A stretch of DNA of 17,315 bases from Acanthaster planci. Taxonomy: Eukaryota > Echinodermata > Asteroidea > Valvatida > Acanthasteridae. Positions 12,001 through 17,057 of this stretch are shown here, one piece after another. A model generated the notes under the pieces. That model did no database searches, was not told the DNA's origin, and saw only the letters and a list, made by a program, of their open reading frames with translations. The stretch is taken from contig NW_019091376.1 of the NCBI RefSeq assembly GCF_001949145.1, forward strand, positions 430,464 through 447,778, given 5' to 3'. The translations under genes were made by a program, and so were the position numbers. How positions within the stretch are numbered: position 1 is the first letter of the stretch; every line of letters begins with the position of its first letter.

Positions 12001-15000
12001 AGTTAACGATATGAAAGGTTGAGAAAGAACCATAGTTGTACCTTCCTCAGTGTCTGGCTGGGTGCTCGGCATCATTGTGTAACTTAACAGGATATCAATG
12101 ATGTCGGACTGGATCCGCTGAGCGTCAGATGGCAGCATGATGCTACTGGGCACCGAACACAGCACCGTGTGTAACGGCAAGAGGCACGTTACCAGACGCT
12201 CATCTTTAAACTACAAGACAAAAGATTGAAAGTATTGAGTATTGTGATGTGTTGGAGGTAGTTTAGCGAGCTAACGTCTCCGGACAAACTCTGTACTTGG
12301 CTGACAATTTTGCTGAAGGACTATGATTAGTACAGCTCGAGATGCAAACTTTTCAAAATGAAAAAGTGTAATCCTATTGCACTTCCAGTTTCTCGACCAA
12401 TCCTAATTTTTTGCCTTGACCCTAAAAATTTTCAGCAGCAAATTAGAAAAAAAATGAAAGTTTAAAACATCCTGTTGTCTTTTCTTTCAAAATAAGTATC
12501 TGTCAACAACTTTTTTTCATGTCAACACACTTGTTTTTACCTGACTAGTAATGTGCAAGTGTAAATTGCAATTAACGGTTGATTATGTTAAGTTTTTATT
12601 ATAATCACTTTTGTGGCTATTTTTGGCAACTTTCGTCCCATTCAATCAGCACAAAAACTTGTCAAAAAATCCTTACCAGACCCTATTTAATCGGAAGCAG
12701 AGCAATTTTTTCTAGGCCTATCTAATGTGCTTCTCGGTGTCGTAAGATCCAGCATGGGCAATATTTTTCATACCACAGTTACGTGCGTTGCAAAACATGT
12801 AAGGTTCTCCATGACAAGACTTTGCAGTAAAGGCCCATTTTTGTGGTGTATTTGTCCCTGAACTTTAACTCACTTATTGCCGTTGTGCAAATCAAGTCCA
12901 ATTGCTCAACAAATATCCAAGAATCAAATTCTCAACAGCTCTCCACTCCAGTCAATTTTCAACACGATTCTGATGTTCAACACATGCGTGTACAATATCG
13001 GTACACGTATAATGCATGGACATGCACAATCACATTGCATATGCAGTGCAATCGTACCTATTTGCCCCCATTCATCATAACGTTAATTGGGGCAAACGGG
13101 TGATTCAACCACGCTGGTTTCTACCACTTCTCACGCAGCTTGTATGCATAAACAGCGGGATGCCAGCGACACATTTCAGACGCGCGCATTACCAGGCCGG
13201 CTTAGTGCTAGCTTACACAGATTTTATACACAACTGTATGGTTTTGTACCTTCGAGTTGGAAATCGTAAAAATCTTAGTCGGAGTCGTACACTCATAAAC
13301 GGACTAAACAAAATCGTAACAATTATGCCTAAATCCTACAAGTTGGCATCTCTGCAGCTCTGTCCTCCCAAACATTCGAAGTTGTTGATACAGAAATGAA
13401 AATAACTTCAGAAGACACATCTTCTGACAGGAAACTCAAACTCACCTGCACTGAGCCAGTCGTGAGTAGCTCGGACAGCATGACCTTGACGAGCTGCAGC
13501 GCAGGTGACACCAAGGCTTCTACCAGGTGGACCTGAGTGGTTGAAAGGGAGTAACCTTGCTGCCACGGTCGCAAGAGGCGATCACCGAGCCTCTGTCATG
13601 AACAAGAAGGAGGAACAACATCCGCCATGCGGTTAACTCTTAGAGTAATGTCTTATATACCAGCTTGACACAAATATTTGATCTTTATGTGACACGCCAC
13701 GGTCCATGCTACCAGACAGACGCCACATAATTTCCTATTCTGGCACCTGCCCATGAATGAGCTGACTACCTTGATGATGTTAATGAAAGCGTTCATGGCA
13801 CTGGAGGAGTAGAGCTGGATGACAGCAAGCTTGTACTGAAGATCCTTCTGGCAATCTATGAAAGAGAGCAAATGATGCATTTGCTTGAAATCTGAACCAA
13901 CGTTTTGAACAGGACTCTAAAGAAAACATGATTTCTGTATATTACCTTCCCAACAAAGTTTTACAGAATATTTCTGAATGCTCCAAAACTGACTACTGTA
14001 TAGGAAACAAATGAAACGTTTGATGTACTTTTCAAAGGGCATCCAACCAAACTTTAAAGAATGGCTACGATGCACATTCCTCAATCCTACAAAAGCCTAC
14101 AAAAACATACTAATTCCAATGGAATTCCAGGCTCCTCCCAGAGGGTATGATTTCCTCCATCCCTTTACCCCCTCCCCCCTGGTTTAATGCCAGTGTGCCT
14201 CACCTCCTCTCTGCATATCCAGTGGGGCGCAGGCCAGGTGTCTCAGCACCCTCAGGCAGGTAACGATGCCTGGTCCCGCCCCAAGGAGGTTGTGACCCAA
14301 CTCGTCGCTCTCCTTGTTGATGTAGTCGATCATCTTGCTGATGCAGTCACCGTCCAGCTTCACGCCTCGGATGGGGTTCAACCATTTGGACAAGGCTGCA
14401 GACAAAGCGTGAAAAACCAAATCTGGATAAATCAAATATAGATTGAGCAAGCTTGATCAGTGACCACCGGTATTGCAGTCGAATCTGTCACAAGTCTTTC
14501 AAGTTTTCACAAGACCCTTCACCAGTCCAGCTACGGGTAATTCGACAAGAGCAGTCACAATCAAAAGATTAAACAACAGACAGTTTCGGCAAACAGAAAA
14601 TGCGCACGCGTATCACAAACCTGTGTCTTGTTCGCTGATGGCCTCATCACCATAGGCCGTCTTGTTAAACATAATGCGGAGAAGCCCGACTGACAACAAC
14701 ATATGGAAGCAACTTGGTATGAAATCGGTACGTATGAAGTTTCGGTTTTGCACACACATTAGTACCAAACTGTATTCCTAAAAACAAAAATTTCTTCTTG
14801 CAAGACTAGATGTGCAATTTCTTTTGATAGCAATGCCTTTGAGTTAAATTTGAGGAGAACAAATTTAGTTTTTTTAAAAATCAGGGCCACCAATGTTGCT
14901 ACGTACGGACGTGCGAGTCATGCCGAAACCACATTTTTGCAACCTTATACGTACCCGTGTATGCACTGTGTTACGTGGATATATGCACGGACACAAACAA

Positions 15001-17057
15001 ATTAACTTGGATACCAAAACTGTCTAATGAGAAAGGAACGCTCTAGTCACAGCTCATCTACATGTGATGGACTAGTGGGGACATTAAGACGGGCACAACT
15101 ACAAAGCAATGCATGTAGCCATCGTTTGGCAAGCACAAGGGTTTATCCGCTACGAACACAGGGTGAGGGTTCCCTTCATTTTCTCTCTTTTCTCAGAATG
15201 ACGCAATCTACATTCAGAATTCGCATCTTGGCATGAACAGGAAAAAGCCCTTTTCAGCTTGTTACACTTCAGCTCTGAAGACAAATGACACTGCATTCGA
15301 TTTGGATGATTTCATAGAAATCATAGAAAAACATGTTTTCCTTTAGAGGTGCTGTTTAATATCTTAATGTGTTCAGCGCTGTTCCACATACCTGCATCTC
15401 CCATACAGCCCAGCTCCAGTTGGACCTGGTAGGTACTCAGTGCAGCAATGTTCTCGTTATACTGGACGACGCAAGACAGGACTTGCATGGCATAGCCGTG
15501 TGATGCCGTCTTCCTGGATTTGGTCGGGCTCTCTCCTCGCTCTGGCGGTTGTGAAAGTGCGAGAGTTTAGCCATTCGGGCAAAAAGATTAAACACCTCGC
15601 AGTTCAGTCTGCGTGTGTAAAATCAACCGTCAATCATTATGGTCACTCTTTTGATTGTGTTCACATAAAGGAATATGTCTTGGTGTCCACCTAATTGCTT
15701 TTCATGGAAAGATCATCAGCGATTGAACCATGTGACTTTTTGTTGATTACTGTCTCTGGGTTCTAAGGCTGGGGAAACAGACGTTTCAATGAACAGGCCG
15801 AGTAGAACTGGGGGCTAGGATTAAGTGCTGAGGAGGAGAGTTGGGAAGGCAGAGAGGGGTTTTTGATGGCAGCATTCAACCTTGGATGCTGAGTAACAGT
15901 TGATGGTGCCCCCGCTGCTGGCTCTATATAAGTTTATCTGGAATGCAATGCACTCATGCAAACAGTGTCAAGTTGCCATTCCAGATGGTCAAATTATAGT
16001 TGGTCAATGGACCAAGTGGATGACCTTGTGCATGTCCCACCTCAGTTGACCTTGATGAGTTAAAGACCAAAAGCTGATGATGTCCAATCACTTCTTGCAT
16101 CCTTTGCAAGTATTTATGCCAACGTTGGCAATTTCTCATTAGAAATGTTCAAAAAGATCGCTAACACGAAGCACGCTCCCCAAAGTCTCACCTTTAGGTT
16201 CAACGAAGCTCAAGAGGCAGTCCAGGTTGTCCCCCATGGTGAAGACGTGGGCCAGTGCCATCCGGCCGGCTGTGACGAAGCTGACAGAGCACAGCCCCCG
16301 CAGGACCTCCACTGCGTCATTGCTATTGGGGTCGGGGTCCTGCCCCCAGGAGTCCGAACCAGGCCTGCCCACAGCCTGCCGCAGCTGGTCGCAGTACTGC
16401 AGGCAGGCCAGGCTGTGCAGCAGCTGCAGGCCGGCCTGCTGCAGGGGGCTGGCCCCGCCCCCTCCCCCATCCTCCTGCTGCGGGGAGTCCTCATCCAGGC
16501 TGGCCGTCAGGCACTGGCAGAGGGCCTTGGTGGCCGCTTGGTTGGCCGAGAAGAAGAGCAGGCCTGGTTTGGAGGGAGATGGGTGGGTTGGGGAAAGAAC
16601 AGAGTCACACCAGGCTTCCGAAAATAGGAATATCATTTCCTTTCTCCTCATTCTTGGTCAAGGGAAACACACATTCGGTGATTTCACAGAAATTGTGGTC
16701 TTGCAAGTACCAGTACCCAAAAAGCTAGACACAAATGGAATCCATTTGCAATGGCGCATACTTCCACACCAGAGGTGGGGTCCCACTCATGCAAACGATG
16801 CCAAGAATTCAAATGGGACGTGCATGAAAAGATCATGTGAAGCCCAAGCAAAGAGCCACTGACTTTCTTGCTTTACAGATTTTGGTCCACAATCAGTTTG
16901 AATGTGCTTTTTGATTTACAGCAAAAACTAGCATGAGGTTCTACCTTTGAGTGACTTCATGATGGCTGTGAGTAACTCCACTGCGGCACTCATAATGCTC
17001 TCGTTACCTGAGGTGGCAGGGCAAGACACTAGCACCAGGAGACTTTCCAGGAGTTTC
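1..17057 (-). CDS. VIRMA: VIRMA (virilizer homologue), partial gene, 20 coding exons in the window
   Basis: This entry spans the whole gene as visible; the exons follow separately. VIRMA is the large scaffold of the nuclear m6A writer complex. It holds WTAP and associated subunits and guides the METTL3/METTL14 core, mainly to 3' untranslated regions and near stop codons; in Drosophila it also acts in sex-specific splicing (established for the family). The sequence shows twenty minus-strand segments with GT-AG borders, phases that agree at every junction, and an uninterrupted 1,055-codon joined frame. Blocks matching recalled human VIRMA occur in order from about 11.5 kb to 1.1 kb. The N-terminal domain and upstream exons lie beyond 17315, and the stop codon and 3' UTR lie beyond position 1. 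Residue numbers in the exon entries count from the first complete codon in the window, not from the true start. Confidence 0.95.
82..1121 (-). other. VIRMA: VIRMA intron 19-20
   Basis: Intron of 1,040 bp. Apart from the putative MITE at 293-715 it holds a T-rich tract around 743-775. Minus-strand open frames of up to about 200 codons run from exon 19 across part of it, but their translation has no recognisable domain and they are read as chance. Confidence 0.85.
293..715. mobile_element. TTAA-flanked MITE, piggyBac-like (tentative)
   Basis: The intron between exons 19 and 20 holds a 415-bp segment between two TTAA tetranucleotides (293-296 and 712-715). The segment ends are imperfect inverted repeats: CCCCTTCGCACCGGGA on the left and, read inward from the right, CCCTTTGACGACGGGA (11 of 16 positions equal). 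TTAA targets and ends starting CCC are typical of the piggyBac superfamily. Near each end is a second palindrome: 313-328 (one mismatch, centred on TATA) and 685-700 (6-bp stem CGGGAA/TTCCCG with a 4-base loop). No transposase is encoded, so it would be non-autonomous. The TIRs are short and imperfect, so this stays tentative. Confidence 0.5.
1122..1285 (-). CDS. VIRMA: VIRMA window exon 19, NTSRPPSMHVDDF signature (residues 974-1028)
   Basis: The acceptor is ttatattctgcag. It encodes QSSNYGRQMPGRSGRGYD, then LFRQRAQNTSRPPSMHVDDF and LAAQAIETTDTKKPQR. Human VIRMA reads IFRQRKQNTSRPPSMHVDDF here, nearly identical, so this exon names the gene on its own. The donor is gtaccc, after a complete codon. 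If it is not used, the frame ends two codons later (V, P, TAA at 1113-1115). That would give a shorter protein lacking the glycine-rich tail. Confidence 0.97.
1286..1797 (-). other. VIRMA: VIRMA intron 18-19, no other feature seen
   Basis: Intron of 512 bp, AT-rich near 1370-1500. Short open frames on both strands at 1450-1680 contain a few copies of a tcctcaaag motif but have no recognisable product. Confidence 0.85.
1798..1874 (-). CDS. VIRMA: VIRMA window exon 18 (residues 948-973)
   Basis: This small 77-bp exon has acceptor ttcattttatag and donor gtacgtcacc. It encodes SGRRRYESLTSRSQYRFN followed by YGIKRAH, strongly basic. Human has PAKRAH just before its Arg/Gly-rich stretch, so KRAH anchors the exon. 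The basic cluster may contribute to nuclear localisation or RNA contact (inference). The donor is set by the one-base phase needed to join exon 19 (H-N-QSSNYG). Confidence 0.9.
1875..2555 (-). other. VIRMA: VIRMA intron 17-18
   Basis: Intron of 681 bp. The only internal structure noticed is an imperfect direct repeat of about 22 bp at 2024-2045 and 2123-2144 (tggacatttt..tagtagaaa). Nothing else is supported. Confidence 0.85.
2024..2144. repeat. Imperfect direct repeat of about 22 bp, two copies
   Basis: The copies at 2024-2045 and 2123-2144 share tggacatttt and tagtagaaa, differing by two inserted T and the last bases. They are about 100 bp apart in an intron. This could be the remnant of a duplicated stretch or chance; no function is inferred. 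Confidence 0.5.
2556..2674 (-). CDS. VIRMA: VIRMA window exon 17 (residues 909-947)
   Basis: The acceptor is atctcccttttag and the donor gtaagaatc, both strong. It encodes VPCDLEELRLTYLPDLDL, then RAELEKDLSAENLPREKDQ and lysines. The human match is VKVDLIELSEKC followed by DFDLHSELERSFLSEP. The segment moves from acidic to basic. Phase goes from 0 to 2. Confidence 0.94.
2675..3375 (-). other. VIRMA: VIRMA intron 16-17, no other feature seen
   Basis: Intron of 701 bp. No repeat, RNA gene or coding segment recognised on either strand. Confidence 0.85.
3376..3663 (-). CDS. VIRMA: VIRMA window exon 16, acidic segment (residues 813-908)
   Basis: The acceptor is gtctcttcaccatcag and the donor gtaaatg. 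It encodes ECCKEDEILESLLDSISGL and IQTLDSPEEPDP. Then come SFSEQFSARMVFFIGD and the acidic end LDDGDIEPDM. In human this is the LDSLLDSVVGLKQML region, then SLQNLFNNRTAYVLAD and DTDLDLVKVDL. This exon closes the folded part and opens the flexible tail. It is 288 bp, with phase 0 at both ends. Confidence 0.94.
3664..5107 (-). other. VIRMA: VIRMA intron 15-16
   Basis: Intron of 1,444 bp, containing the 51-bp minisatellite at 4052-4532. The rest (3664-3980 and 4560-5107) shows no recognisable element. The right part is AT-rich. Confidence 0.85.
4052..4532. repeat. 51-bp minisatellite, about nine and a half copies
   Basis: Tandem array in the intron between exons 15 and 16, with period 51 bp measured from successive cacagggta motifs. 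Units share ccaat-ct-ccacagggtaa-tac-aggatt-aaggactgagg. The four copies nearest the right end are almost identical and the left ones vary more. A degenerate unit with irregular spacing precedes it at about 3985-4051. The period is a multiple of three and the unit has few stop triplets, so long open frames exist on both strands. The plus frame repeats a 17-residue unit containing PQGKY and DF.G. These are treated as a repeat artefact, not as protein. Confidence 0.95.
5108..5417 (-). CDS. VIRMA: VIRMA window exon 15 (residues 709-812)
   Basis: The acceptor is ctttcgtacag and the donor gtgagtcc. It encodes ALDKTPGAFHSLFTRLQ, then SSDYLSTLSTALDLLQMLL. A low-complexity Gly/Ser/Glu insert (TVEGGGPSSEGEQ and further glycines) follows, then LSAAQLKEYLVW and SQLEKTLI. 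The human counterparts are SALHSLLKRV, ASSFLEFMRQIL, INAAELKQLLQ and LELEKLVLEH, so order and spacing agree. The insert is longer and more acidic than in human. Phase goes from 2 to 0. Confidence 0.96.
5418..6112 (-). other. VIRMA: VIRMA intron 14-15
   Basis: Intron of 695 bp, with a small (GAGTAT)n microsatellite at 5533-5556. No other structure recognised. Confidence 0.85.
5533..5556. repeat. Hexanucleotide microsatellite (GAGTAT)x4
   Basis: Four exact tandem copies of GAGTAT within an intron. Such arrays vary in length between individuals; no function is implied. Confidence 0.9.
6113..6345 (-). CDS. VIRMA: VIRMA window exon 14 (residues 632-708)
   Basis: The acceptor is tcctttctgtgcag and the donor gtaatata. 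It encodes ALLQSICGPEITLLSTD, then NEQLANSLPGKEHMEMIC and SLRTLSMLLDHDYGFLFVK. Human VIRMA has LQSLCDQDIALIL, LEQLSNSLPNKELMTSIC and MFLAEHDYGLFHLK in the same order. Without splicing the frame would stop almost at once after the exon (W, then stop). Phase goes from 0 to 2. Confidence 0.97.
6346..6882 (-). other. VIRMA: VIRMA intron 13-14, no other feature seen
   Basis: Intron of 537 bp, AT-rich, with homopurine-rich tracts around 6730-6770. Nothing else recognised. Confidence 0.85.
6883..6988 (-). CDS. VIRMA: VIRMA window exon 13 (residues 596-631)
   Basis: The acceptor is cattgtcgtttccag and the donor gtaggcc. It encodes LKSDEKYSELLPWLLSLL, then an Asn/Ser turn and HLQAQECIV. This matches human IKGDERYAEIFQDLLALVR followed by QQCVEYV. 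It enters with one base and leaves phase 0. Confidence 0.93.
6989..7760 (-). other. VIRMA: VIRMA intron 12-13
   Basis: Intron of 772 bp. Its first 465 bp in transcript order are the 116-bp array; the remaining 6989-7295 has no recognisable content. Confidence 0.88.
7296..7759 (-). repeat. 116-bp tandem repeat: four extra copies of the end of exon 12 with its 5' splice site
   Basis: The motif aaatctacctt recurs with its ac at 7295, 7411, 7527, 7643 and 7759, a constant 116-bp step. On the minus strand the 7759 copy is the real donor of exon 12. Each further unit ends in an exon-like tail of about 75 bp followed by the donor-like gtagattt; in one unit only the tail is changed, to a TGA. The tails translate as IFMMLVMFLVSLVAVRD and LLNLSRS, against ILTLVVYLVSQPAIKAP and LLHLFRS in the true exon, without gaps. 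Array copies are far more alike to each other than to the exon. The duplication therefore predates a later homogenisation of the array. The spacer between one donor and the next exon-like start is only about 17 bp, too short for an intron. Confidence 0.95.
7761..7973 (-). CDS. VIRMA: VIRMA window exon 12 (residues 525-595), source of the tandem tail repeats
   Basis: The acceptor is actttaaattcag and the donor gtagatttg. It encodes SLLDVLIESLAQGEEGG, a hydrophilic Lys/Glu/Gly insert of about 30 residues that human lacks, then NSDAARILTLVVYLVSQ and APLLHLFRS. The human counterpart is LLALLDALASHKACKLAILHL. The last 75 or so bases of the exon, plus the donor, are repeated four times immediately downstream (7296-7759). 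Reading past the donor meets a stop at once (SR, then TAG), so splicing here is needed. Exon 13 completes the split codon as serine, giving HLFRSSLKSDEKYSE, close to human HLINGTIKGDERYAE. Confidence 0.95.
7974..8340 (-). other. VIRMA: VIRMA intron 11-12, no other feature seen
   Basis: Intron of 367 bp. A minus-strand frame of 79 codons (7980-8219) is open but unrecognised. It does not carry the splice phase of the neighbours and is taken as chance. Confidence 0.85.
8341..8431 (-). CDS. VIRMA: VIRMA window exon 11 (residues 495-524)
   Basis: It encodes GSSCPPLQQILRRVCWQL, then ADLAAPTALTVVR. The recalled human counterpart is LRRICVQLCDLASPTALLIMR, a close match. The acceptor is ttttgtgtccag and the donor gtaaaagg. 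The join to exon 10 completes a glycine codon. The exon leaves phase 2, with the last codon AG-split. Confidence 0.96.
9031..9427. mobile_element. Inverted-repeat element of about 400 bp with TIRs near 58 bp
   Basis: The left arm 9031-9089 and right arm 9370-9427 are reverse complements over about 58 bp with one single-base gap and around 90% identity. The core acccggtttgaaaagggccc is near-exact in both. This is the architecture of a non-autonomous DNA transposon (MITE). No clear target-site duplication is visible, so the superfamily is not assigned. The interior (9090-9369) includes an open frame that looks like an exon on the minus strand and short tandem ataccgggc-type motifs near 9330-9365. 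Confidence 0.8.
9099..9194 (-). pseudogene. Exon-like open frame inside the inverted-repeat element, unidentified
   Basis: On the minus strand an AG (ccacaagcag) is followed by a 32-codon frame beginning VPSWIDYMYQHLQTI and continuing DPRMEKFEINNQ. A possible but weak donor (gtttttgc) follows. Composition and residue pattern look like real protein, unlike the surrounding intron. VIRMA is complete across this intron (exons 10 and 11 join exactly as in human), so this is not part of VIRMA. It could be a fragment captured by the transposon, a remnant of the transposon's own gene, or chance. I cannot name the family. Confidence 0.3.
9467..9575 (-). CDS. VIRMA: VIRMA window exon 10 (residues 459-494)
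   Basis: The acceptor is tatttcctcag and the donor gtacacag. It encodes PLSATEVQQALNLRRLWSL followed by HLHSESVHIQQIIKDLG. Human VIRMA has VALNTRKLWSMHLH and LLQEI at the same place, directly after the LPLPMQ block. This block makes the orthology secure. Phase goes from 0 to 1. Confidence 0.96.
10078..10584 (-). pseudogene. DIRS-type tyrosine recombinase, N-terminal part, frameshifted
   Basis: The open frame starts MLDIVQRSFRASGFSADAA and contains STCKIYNSRI, a core-binding (SAM-like) pattern. LRNYRSALAAVHSGFNDGS and LLRGMFVERP, classic for these recombinases, follow. Near 10165 the match moves to the neighbouring frame, where LSFLLVVVTSRRSIEL (10108-10156) resembles the LALASGRRVSEL box with the first catalytic Arg. 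The later H-x-x-R and tyrosine boxes are not found. It is inactive. Confidence 0.8.
10586..10954 (-). pseudogene. DIRS-type region between RNase H and recombinase
   Basis: This lies in another frame than the RNase H piece. It contains HVNLFAGADRTHLPTFCSR, LAYALPPISLIPRVLSKI, LLIAPF and PRQPWFPRLTRLL. These are the well-conserved motifs (VDLFA, YAFPP-SLIPRVL, IAP-WPRQPWFP) found after RNase H in DIRS-like elements. A TGA at 10712-10714 replaces the Trp of the WPRQ motif, and another TGA falls at 10586-10588. The product is not translatable. Confidence 0.8.
10973..11113 (-). pseudogene. DIRS-type RNase H C-terminal fragment
   Basis: The frame reads VHIPGMSNNIADALSRG, the typical end of RNase H in retroelements (HIPG..N..AD.LSR), and stops at TGA 10973-10975. 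About 45 codons remain. Upstream of 11113 the sequence no longer resembles a retroelement, marking the truncation. Confidence 0.8.
11416..11552 (-). CDS. VIRMA: VIRMA window exon 9, conserved ELLPLPLPMQ block (residues 413-458)
   Basis: One of the best-recognised parts of the gene. It encodes GIASSSWTVMLKEVLQYI and then GGLTVLSELLPLPLPMQ, ending AQE at donor gtaatg. Human VIRMA as I recall it has almost the same GIAS-WT-MLKEV and LSELLPLPLPMQ segments. The acceptor is gtccgtgcag. The exon changes phase from 1 to 0. The intron downstream is the longest in the window and holds a retrotransposon remnant. Confidence 0.97.
11553..12041 (-). other. VIRMA: VIRMA intron 8-9, no other feature seen
   Basis: Intron of 489 bp with no repeat or coding segment recognised. 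Confidence 0.85.
12042..12210 (-). CDS. VIRMA: VIRMA window exon 8 (residues 357-412)
   Basis: The acceptor is ttttgtcttgtag and the donor gtacaac. It encodes FKDERLVTCLLPLHTVLCS, then the segment with QRIQSDIIDILLSYTMMP and the acidic end TQPDTEE. It sits directly before the strongly conserved IASSSWTVMLKEV block, and its last codon (GG-split) is completed by exon 9. Position and character match the human region just before the corresponding block. Confidence 0.92.
12211..13445 (-). other. VIRMA: VIRMA intron 7-8, no other feature seen
   Basis: Intron of 1,235 bp, AT-rich at 12400-12700, with some ATGCATG-like and CATGCA-like short palindromes at 13010-13045. No exon with consensus borders and correct phase is needed here, because exons 7 and 8 join in phase 0. 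Plus-strand frames of up to 127 codons have no recognisable product. Confidence 0.82.
13446..13532 (-). CDS. VIRMA: VIRMA window exon 7 (residues 328-356)
   Basis: This 87-bp exon has phase 0 at both ends, acceptor cctttcaaccactcag and donor gtgagtttg. It encodes VHLVEALVSPALQLVKVML, then SELLTTGSVQ, one amphipathic helical pair. Because it is a multiple of three with phase 0, it could be skipped without a frameshift; nothing in the sequence shows that it is. Confidence 0.88.
13770..13855 (-). CDS. VIRMA: VIRMA window exon 6 (residues 299-327)
   Basis: Two acceptors are possible. The AG in ttgccag would break the reading phase. The AG in ctctctttcatag at 13856-13857, behind a long pyrimidine tract, keeps it and gives DCQKDLQYKLAVIQLYSS, so the latter is chosen. 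The exon ends NAFINIIK at donor gtagtcag. It changes phase from 1 to 0. Confidence 0.88.
13856..14203 (-). other. VIRMA: VIRMA intron 5-6, no other feature seen
   Basis: Intron of 348 bp. A pyrimidine-rich plus-strand tract lies at about 14155-14182. Nothing else seen. Confidence 0.85.
14204..14395 (-). CDS. VIRMA: VIRMA window exon 5 (residues 235-298)
   Basis: The acceptor follows a good pyrimidine tract (cgctttgtctgcag) and the donor is gtgagg. It encodes ALSKWLNPIRGVKLDGDCI, then MIDYINKESDELGHNLLG and VTCLRVLRHLACAPLD, ending MQRG. Helix-turn-helix spacing and conserved leucines fit the virilizer core. It is 192 bp, with phase 1 at both ends. Confidence 0.92.
14621..14689 (-). CDS. VIRMA: VIRMA window exon 4 (residues 212-234)
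   Basis: This small 69-bp exon lies between acceptor gttgttgtcag and donor gtttgtgat. It encodes VGLLRIMFNKTAYGDEAIS, ending EQDT, in frame with both neighbours. It is a multiple of three with equal phases, so skipping it would keep the frame. Its shortness makes it easy to miss in automated annotation. Support comes from the consensus borders and the continuous frame. Confidence 0.85.
14690..15391 (-). other. VIRMA: VIRMA intron 3-4, no other feature seen
   Basis: Intron of 702 bp. Several tacgta-type short palindromes occur near 14900-14990. No element or exon recognised. Confidence 0.83.
15392..15541 (-). CDS. VIRMA: VIRMA window exon 3 (residues 161-211)
   Basis: The acceptor is aaccgccag and the donor gtatgtgg. 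The join to exon 2 reads VEPK-ERGESPTKSRK, a short basic and serine-rich linker that could be phosphorylated (inference). It is followed by a helical stretch, SHGYAMQVLSCVVQYNENI, and ends LELGCMGDA. The linker followed by paired hydrophobic helices suits the scaffold core. Phase is 1 at both ends. Confidence 0.9.
15542..16191 (-). other. VIRMA: VIRMA intron 2-3
   Basis: Intron of 650 bp. It contains an inverted repeat, atctggaatg at 15936-15945 against cattccagat at 15977-15986, exact over 10 bp with a 31-base loop, and a tatata next to it. No coding content recognised. Confidence 0.83.
16192..16563 (-). CDS. VIRMA: VIRMA window exon 2 (residues 38-161)
   Basis: This is the longest exon in the window, 372 bp and very GC-rich. 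The acceptor is ctccaaaccag and the donor gtgagac. It encodes GLLFFSANQAATKALCQCL at the start and a hydrophobic Leu/Cys-rich helical repeat in the middle (LQLLHSLACLQYC). It ends TMGDNLDCLLSFVEPK. A low-complexity insert with a run of glycines (residues about 69-75) and an acidic SDSWGQDPDPNSN loop interrupt the helices. High GC leaves long open frames on the opposite strand and in other frames, which are shadows. It enters with two bases and leaves with one base of a split codon, matching both neighbours. Confidence 0.9.
16564..16944 (-). other. VIRMA: VIRMA intron 1-2, no other feature seen
   Basis: Intron of 381 bp. The plus-strand open frame that runs through it is an extension of the GC-rich shadow of exon 2 and has no recognisable product. 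Confidence 0.85.
16945..17057 (-). CDS. VIRMA: VIRMA window exon 1 (5'-most, residues 1-37)
   Basis: The acceptor ...aacgttatag lies just above 17057 and the donor gtagaa just below 16945. The exon begins with the last base of a codon and ends with one base of the next. It encodes an amphipathic helical stretch starting KLLESLLVLVSCP and ending AVELLTAIMKSLK, typical of the alpha-helical (armadillo/HEAT-like) core of virilizer proteins. This part is not one I can match residue by residue to human VIRMA. Assignment rests on the in-frame join to exon 2 (SLK-GLLFFSAN) and on the rest of the gene. Confidence 0.85.

Noticed and set aside
12843-13399. Plus-strand frames of 60-127 codons as a small gene or extra VIRMA exon
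   Set aside because: No recognisable protein, wrong strand for VIRMA, and exons 7 and 8 already join in phase 0 without any missing segment.
13842-13848. Acceptor AG in ttgccag for VIRMA exon 6
   Set aside because: Starting there would enter in the wrong phase after exon 5. The AG at 13856-13857, behind a long pyrimidine tract, keeps the frame.
16145-16862. Long plus-strand open frames of 160-211 codons
   Set aside because: They lie opposite the GC-rich exon 2 of VIRMA, which has consensus splice borders and a phase-consistent frame. The plus-strand translations have no recognisable features.
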